Shown here: positions 18,603 through 23,349 of the stretch, in pieces | How positions within the stretch are numbered: position 1 is the first letter of the stretch | Layout of the letters: the number at the start of each line of letters is the position of its first letter | Assembly (NCBI RefSeq): GCF_001949145.1 | Contig: NW_019091450.1 | Span: 574,982-598,330 of the forward strand | Direction: 5' to 3' | Length of the DNA: 23,349 nt | Source of the DNA: Acanthaster planci | Taxonomy: Eukaryota; Echinodermata; Asteroidea; Valvatida; Acanthasteridae | Notes under the pieces: model-generated | What the model saw: the letters and a program-made list of their open reading frames with translations, nothing else | Told to the model about the DNA's origin: nothing | Database searches by the model: none | Position numbers and translations under genes: made by a program

Positions 18603-18975
18603 AATAGACCGATTGTGCCCGCTAAATCACATGACCTATAGTGGGTATTAACCCCATAGCAACGTGTGTTTTGAGTGTTATTTACTAACTATACAGCCAG
18701 GTTATAGTCTGGGTACGGTACCTACGGTTTAGTACCCAGTACATCTGTAGTCTGGGTACGGTACCTACGGTTTAGTACCCAGTACATCTGTAGTCTGGGT
18801 ATGGTACCTACGGTTTAGTACCCAGTACATCTGTAGTCTGGGTATGGTACCTACCGTCCGCGTTATTTTTGGTAAATGATACTTACGAAACACTTTGCTT
18901 TTGGTGAACGTCATGTTTGTTGATATTTAATACCCACTATAGGTCACGTGACTTAGCGGGCGCAATCGGTCTATT
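18603..18975. mobile_element. TIR element (48-bp TIRs) carrying a 43-bp minisatellite
   Basis: 18603-18650 and 18928-18975 are inverted repeats of 48 bp with only about 3 mismatches. They start AATAGACCGATTG and contain GGTCACGTGAC / catgacc and TATAGTGGGTATTA. The element is about 373 bp with no ORF. Its centre is the tandem array at 18705-18854. The target duplication is unclear (the outer bases are taat-like). Confidence 0.75.
18705..18854. repeat. 43-bp tandem repeat inside the TIR element
   Basis: Units starting tagtctgggtacggtaccta begin at 18705, 18748, 18791 and 18834 (the last is half length). Each unit contains ctgggtac and gtacccag as inverted 8-mers and can form a hairpin. Copies 3 and 4 share ggtatgg in place of ggtacgg. 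Confidence 0.9.
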
Positions 18976-19278
18976 ACTGTCATAACTATGTTTTGAATAC
19001 TTATTCCGCTGGCCCAGCATCATCATGTGAAAGGTGATACAACTGCATGTCACACTCACTGTTTGACATCATGTCAGCCAGCACTCTATATCAAGCATGC
19101 GTACAAAAGCAGGCTTACACGCTCCCCCGCCGTGCACAGGATAAAGCAAGGGCTGCTATTCTACCAATGCTCAAAGATCGTTTTATTGCCTTTTAATTTC
19201 CCTTAGTGAATCGAGTGAAAAACATCAGCCAGACAGAGATGTGTCAAACACAATTGCTGACTGCTGTGATGTAGAGTA

Positions 19279-19737
19279 CAGTGGAATCTCGCTATACCAA
19301 ACACTGCTAGACCGACCATTCGGCTGTACCGAACATCGTCCTTGGCTCCCAATATTTTGTGCACGAAACCTACCGAACATTATGCAGTTGCCAAGTCAAC
19401 AGAGATATGCCACAGCATGCATAAGAGATTGATCCTGAACGGTAGCTTCACGACTTTTAGGTTAAACTAAATATCAATTTTGTAACTCAAGATTTAATAA
19501 AAAACAAAAATAACAGATACATTTCTAGAACCCTCAAACGTGAATGCAACGGCAAAACATCACAAAAACAGCAAATCATAGTATCACAAGTGGGTGAACT
19601 TCAGTTTAATAGACAAGAGAGGGCACTATTCAACATGGCAACGAAATGTTCGGCAGTTAATTTTGCCATACCAAATGACTGCTGTACCGAACATTTACCG
19701 TGGACCCCGTTGTGTTCGTTATAGCGGCGTTCCACAG
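19279..19737 (+). mobile_element. pogo/Tigger-like MITE, complete copy with TA target site
   Basis: It begins CAGTGGAATCTCGCTATACC, and the right end in reverse complement begins CTGTGGAACGCCGCTATAAC. Both ends are flanked by TA (19277-78 and 19738-39). CAGTGG-like ends with TA duplication are characteristic of pogo/Tigger members of Tc1/mariner. A tgtaccgaacat motif is also found inverted near the right end. At 459 bp it has no transposase. Confidence 0.75.
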
Positions 19738-20585
19738 TATGACGTTTTGAACATCTTCGCCTTACATCTCTCCAATTTTCCCTACAGCTTATCCGACACC
19801 ACAGTAGTCAAGAATTGTCTGCTGTGGCATGGGCCATGATGTTTTAACATCCAAGGGACTCAAAGCTGTCCGTCCCCTCTGTCTTCAATTTTGTGTTCAA
19901 ATGTTTATTGTAAACAATGAGCATCTCTCCAGTTTCCACTGTTGTCAAAGTTATATGATGCGCGTGGTCTCAGTGCATTGCCATATTAGTTAAAGTCGAG
20001 AATGTCTCAGTCAAAAGCAGTATCTTTGTGTCTTAAAAACAATTTTTAGAGGAGAATCTCCATGTTTGTTCAAGCTCAGCAGAAATTGTTAAAGAACTTG
20101 AGGATACACAGAAACAAACTTGAAAAGAATTTCACCTGTTCATTGCAGCCCTCCAACAGCCGATCATATTGCCTACTACTAAACAGAGTGTGCTATTAAC
20201 AACTAAAAATAGTCTGGATAGCGGTCTCTGTATCGTGGTCATGGACATTGAGGCGGAAACTAGTCTATCAGTCTATGATATCACAATGTAATATCAATGA
20301 CGTGGTATCCAACAGGGTGATATGCATTTTTATCACCCAGTCTGTGATCATTCTGCCCCAGTGAAAATACAGTATTCAAGATATACACAGGAGTAGCAAC
20401 TGGCAGCAATCTTGGAACTTTATTGCAACGTTGGGCAAGTTCGAGCGACGACTATCTGTCGACCACTGGCCAATTTTTCCCCGGTAACCTGTGCACAAAA
20501 ATTGTCCCGGGTATTAACCGGGCAAAAACATGATCCATGTTCGACAAAAGAGTCGTGGCTCGGAACCTGACCTCTGCTTTTGTAC

Positions 20586-20786
20586 CTGCGACATCTGGCT
20601 GGTTGGCATGTTCCCATTCCACTTCAGGTCCATGACAGAGATCAGGGGATGGTCCAGGGTGACCACCTGCCGCTCTTCCTGGCGCACGTAGTACGCCGCC
20701 GAGGTGTCGGGGAAGATGGCCGATCCGTCCTCCCGAATCGCCTTCACGAACTCTTCTTCCTCTAGCGCATAGTAAGCCACCTTCTC
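20586..20786 (-). CDS. MEGF8: MEGF8 exon A: linker upstream of the first PSI cluster
   Basis: This exon codes for residues 1-67 (from EKVAYYALEEEEFVKAI to NMPTSQMSQ), entered and left in phase 0. The acceptor is TTCCCCAACAG and the donor CAG|GTACAA. I recognise no domain: it has no cysteines, an acidic EEEE stretch near the start and hydrophobic-polar alternation (QVVTLDHPLISVMDLKW) that could be beta strands. By position it would sit between the first kelch propeller and the PSI modules of MEGF8. It lies 2.1 kb upstream of exon B, so a missed small exon between them is possible, although the phases agree. Assignment to this gene rests on strand, phase and position rather than on a recognised motif. 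Confidence 0.75.
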
Positions 20787-23349
20787 CTGTTGGGGAAGGC
20801 ATAACAAACTAGACTGCAATGATCGAACGATCATAGGCCACTCACCCAAAGAATGTCCATTTCTGACCACAAAAAAAGCCCAGATATATGACCTCCTCAG
20901 TGAAACTGTGTCATCAGGCGCTTTTTTTCCTTGTTAATTTTATTTCAGTTTGCAACAGAATGAGAAGGCTTTGATAACATTTTTTCCATGGCAGCAGCTG
21001 TCACAGCGCCCTCGTGTGTTGAACGTTCTGAAATGGGATGGACCCTTTTGCTATGTTTCAAAGTGGGAGTCTGGAATTTTGTCTTTTCATTTGGATTTAA
21101 ATCCATATTCTTTAATTACCCCATCGGAGCTCAAGAATTGCAATCCCATAATATGTGTAAAAACATTTTTGTTCCCATTTATTTATTCCATTTCATTACC
21201 CCGGGTATGCCCAAACAGTTTAACAAAGCTGGTTTCCATTGGGGCCCTGCAATCATTACAAATTAATAAAATAGTTAGAAACTCACAGCGAAAAGTAAGA
21301 TTGACAAATGAGACAACCATCAATTTTAAAAATGCAAACCACTAATATATGATACACATGTGAACATTTAAATAATCGAGGCATTAATTAAACACAGATC
21401 ACGGGATGGGCGAAAATCCTGCAAAAAACCCTATGGGAAAATAAAACACTGGGAAATTCCCGATCTGGCTCCAATGAACATTGGCAACCAACGTTCCTAC
21501 TGAACGCCACTGTGCAAGGTTCTTTTCAAGGCCATTTCACTCCAAAGTGGTTCTGGCGACTTGTGACTCATTTTCGCACAGGGCATCAAATGTGAGCCAA
21601 CCAGAAAATGAACCTCTTGCCAGTTAAATTTGAATTAAATCTGGTTGCTTTATTCACATAAACATAATTCAAATTCTTCATAAAGACAATGTTGCTATAC
21701 CTGGTGATTCGGGGTAAACTTTTCCTTAGTTACATAAGAGATGCCTTGCAACAATACACTATTCTCAATGGATAAGAACGGCATAAAGGAACCAGTCCAT
21801 TCCAGAGATGGTGGTTGCTATGCAAAAGCTTGCCTCAAATCACAAGGTATCTTGCAAGAGTGTAGTCTGGGAGAATTCAAATTGTTATGTTATGTGCAAT
21901 CAGATGACGCAGTGAACCAGATTTAATTCAAATTGAACTTGCAAAAGGCTTATTAGAAACCAGTGAAAAAAGGGGGACTGCAATTTCAAACAGGGCTGAG
22001 CCACTTGCCGACAGTACCAGCAGATTTCCAACAGAAATCTTAACATCTGAACTGCATGACATTTCCGGGACTTTCCAGAAATAAAATGTGACAATTTCCA
22101 TGACACTTTAACTGTATGCTGCCGGGAAGTCTGGTTTTGGGCACATACGCTTTATATACGAAACCGGACAAAAGAGCTGGGCCTTGTAACAAGAGCCGGA
22201 CTCAGAACAAAACAAAAGACCAGGCCGCTGGAATCGCCAACACTTTTTTCAGTTGTCAACAGCGGAGGAAATCCGTCCTTATTTTGAGAGATTATACCAC
22301 TGTTTGTGGGATTCAGGGTGAGCGGATTACCACCGGGGACAGAAGCTCTCCAGCACTCCAGCAATGACTGATACAATACCGCTGCACACTAATCTGGCCC
22401 CTTTTGAAAAAATGCCAGTAGCGCACTGGGCCAGTTTCGGGAACAAAAGAAAGTTACATAACACTGCACAATCTGGGCTCTTTTAACAAGGCGGCAGGCT
22501 TGGCTGAAATACTTGCGCGTCAGTACATGCTGTCTGTCAAATTAGAGTAGTAACCAGACAGTTATTTGTGTGGGTGTAAACATCCAATAAATGAAGCAAT
22601 GATTTTTTGAAGAATTTTGAAAATGGAACATCTTGAAAATCTCCTGGTTTTACGCCATGACACTTCAAATTCCACCCGGCAGCAGGTGGTTAAATACCAT
22701 TCCGCGGAGAAAAGTTGTCTTGTATTATGAACCGGAGGACTGCCTTAGCCACCGCTATCCCCTCCAAGGGGGAACAAAAGAGGGCGCGCTTGTAAATGAA
22801 ATTGACAGTCATTAGGAACCGACTCACTGCATAGGCATACGAGTATAATGCGCGTTTGACACGGAGCATGCCGAGTATGCGCAATGAATCTATTCCGGAA
22901 TCTATGGTCTCTGCGTACACGCACAACACGTGCCAAGAATCTGGTCGGAAAACTTAATACCATCTGTCTTTCGACTATTGGGGGCGCACTTCTGCTCAGG
23001 GCGGATAGATTGCCAAGGACACAGCCTGTCAAATTATTGTAATCTCATTATCACATCGTATGCGTTCAATCAAAAGTATCCCTTGCAGGAATCTCACTTC
23101 CACCGTTCAGTGAATTTGACTTAATGTCCGGGACGGTGTAATCGCTACAATCCTGGAAATATCTCATTGGAACATGCCTCCCCCTCGCCCTCCTGTCAAT
23201 GTTGTTTCTCATTGGGTAAGTTGGGCCGAATCTTTTGGTCCAACAAACAACCGCAACATTGAATGGGGGAGAGGCGGATCTTTTCACCGCGCTTCCCACA
23301 AGGTGTTCGAATTATTTTGTCCAGGACTGTAGGTCCCTTACTTGGCCAC
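20787..23349. other. Intron upstream of exon A (runs off the window)
   Basis: 2.56 kb with no recognisable exon, propeller motif or cysteine module on the minus strand. Nothing recognised on the plus strand. Confidence 0.65.

Larger units (their letters stand above)
18457..20585. other. Intron A-B
   Basis: 2129 bp, GT-AG, the longest complete intron. Holds the TIR element with minisatellite and the complete pogo-like MITE. A small missed exon here cannot be excluded. Confidence 0.75.
2182..20786 (-). other. MEGF8: MEGF8 orthologue, central part of gene (21 internal exons)
   Basis: Seen: 21 exons joined by GT-AG introns whose phases all agree, giving 1334 codons without a stop. The order is linker, PSI-like modules, Ca-EGF, EGF, laminin-EGFs, CUB, EGFs, six kelch blades, PSI-like modules. 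Known: this is the order of MEGF8, whose relatives attractin and ATRNL1 lack the second propeller. Vertebrate MEGF8 is a single-pass membrane protein that works with MOSMO and the E3 ligase MGRN1 to lower surface Smoothened and so damp Hedgehog signalling; mutations cause Carpenter syndrome 2. Short stretches in the last exons (GHSTVWH, TYDWNCF, SKGADG-like, YLPLIC, CMEGGL) match my memory of human MEGF8 closely. The start codon, signal peptide, first propeller, transmembrane segment and stop lie outside the window. No promoter or polyA site is expected or seen here. Confidence 0.93.

Noticed and set aside
18705-18854. CRISPR-like array at the 43-bp repeats
   Set aside because: It is a head-to-tail tandem repeat without spacers inside an animal TIR element.
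20950-21345. Plus-strand ORF (131 codons) in the upstream intron
   Set aside because: Low-complexity AT-rich reading with no recognisable motif; length is plausible by chance.
22745-23032. Possible 5' coding exon on the minus strand (95-codon frame)
   Set aside because: No CUB, EGF or kelch motif and no convincing splice-bounded segment; Arg-rich reading typical of random frame.

Overview
This window is eukaryotic genomic DNA. It holds the central part of one large gene on the minus strand, an orthologue of MEGF8 (multiple EGF-like domains protein 8). I could build 21 consecutive internal exons between 20786 (5' end) and 2182 (3' end). Every intron is GT-AG, every exon junction keeps the reading frame, and the exons sum to 4003 nt (1334 codons plus one base) with no stop. 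Residue numbers below are local to this 1334-residue partial product. Both ends of the gene lie outside the window: the N-terminal CUB/EGF/first kelch propeller, and the C-terminal EGF/laminin-EGF, transmembrane and cytoplasmic parts.

Domain order from 5' to 3' (descending coordinates): a linker exon (20786-20586); four tandem PSI-like cysteine modules (18456 to about 15200); a calcium-binding EGF (15128-14981); an EGF and two laminin-type EGFs (14359 to about 12870); the second CUB domain (about 12870 to 11489); two EGF-like modules (11488 to about 10507); a six-bladed kelch propeller with about one blade per exon (10556 to about 5884); and a second cluster of PSI-like cysteine modules (about 5884 to 2182). 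This order matches the middle of vertebrate MEGF8. That protein is a single-pass membrane protein known in vertebrates as an attenuator of Hedgehog signalling, acting with MOSMO and MGRN1, and is needed for left-right patterning.

Introns are 208 to 2129 bp and AT-rich, while exons are GC-rich, especially at third codon positions. The introns hold non-coding mobile elements and minisatellites. They include a hAT-type element with a perfect 8-bp target duplication (160-614), a TTAA-flanked piggyBac-like MITE (1634-1822), two pogo/Tigger-like elements (6436-6742 and 19279-19737), and a LINE reverse-transcriptase tail fragment (about 7436-7560). There are also several foldback elements (8363-8615, 16400-16575, 18603-18975) and tandem arrays.

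The organism is a metazoan. The intron sizes, GC-rich exons, transposon types and lack of familiar vertebrate repeats suggest an invertebrate, perhaps a marine deuterostome such as an echinoderm, hemichordate or amphioxus. I cannot fix the lineage from sequence alone. I see no second gene, RNA gene, CRISPR array or novel multi-gene system. The unusual content is the transposon and repeat structure inside the introns.
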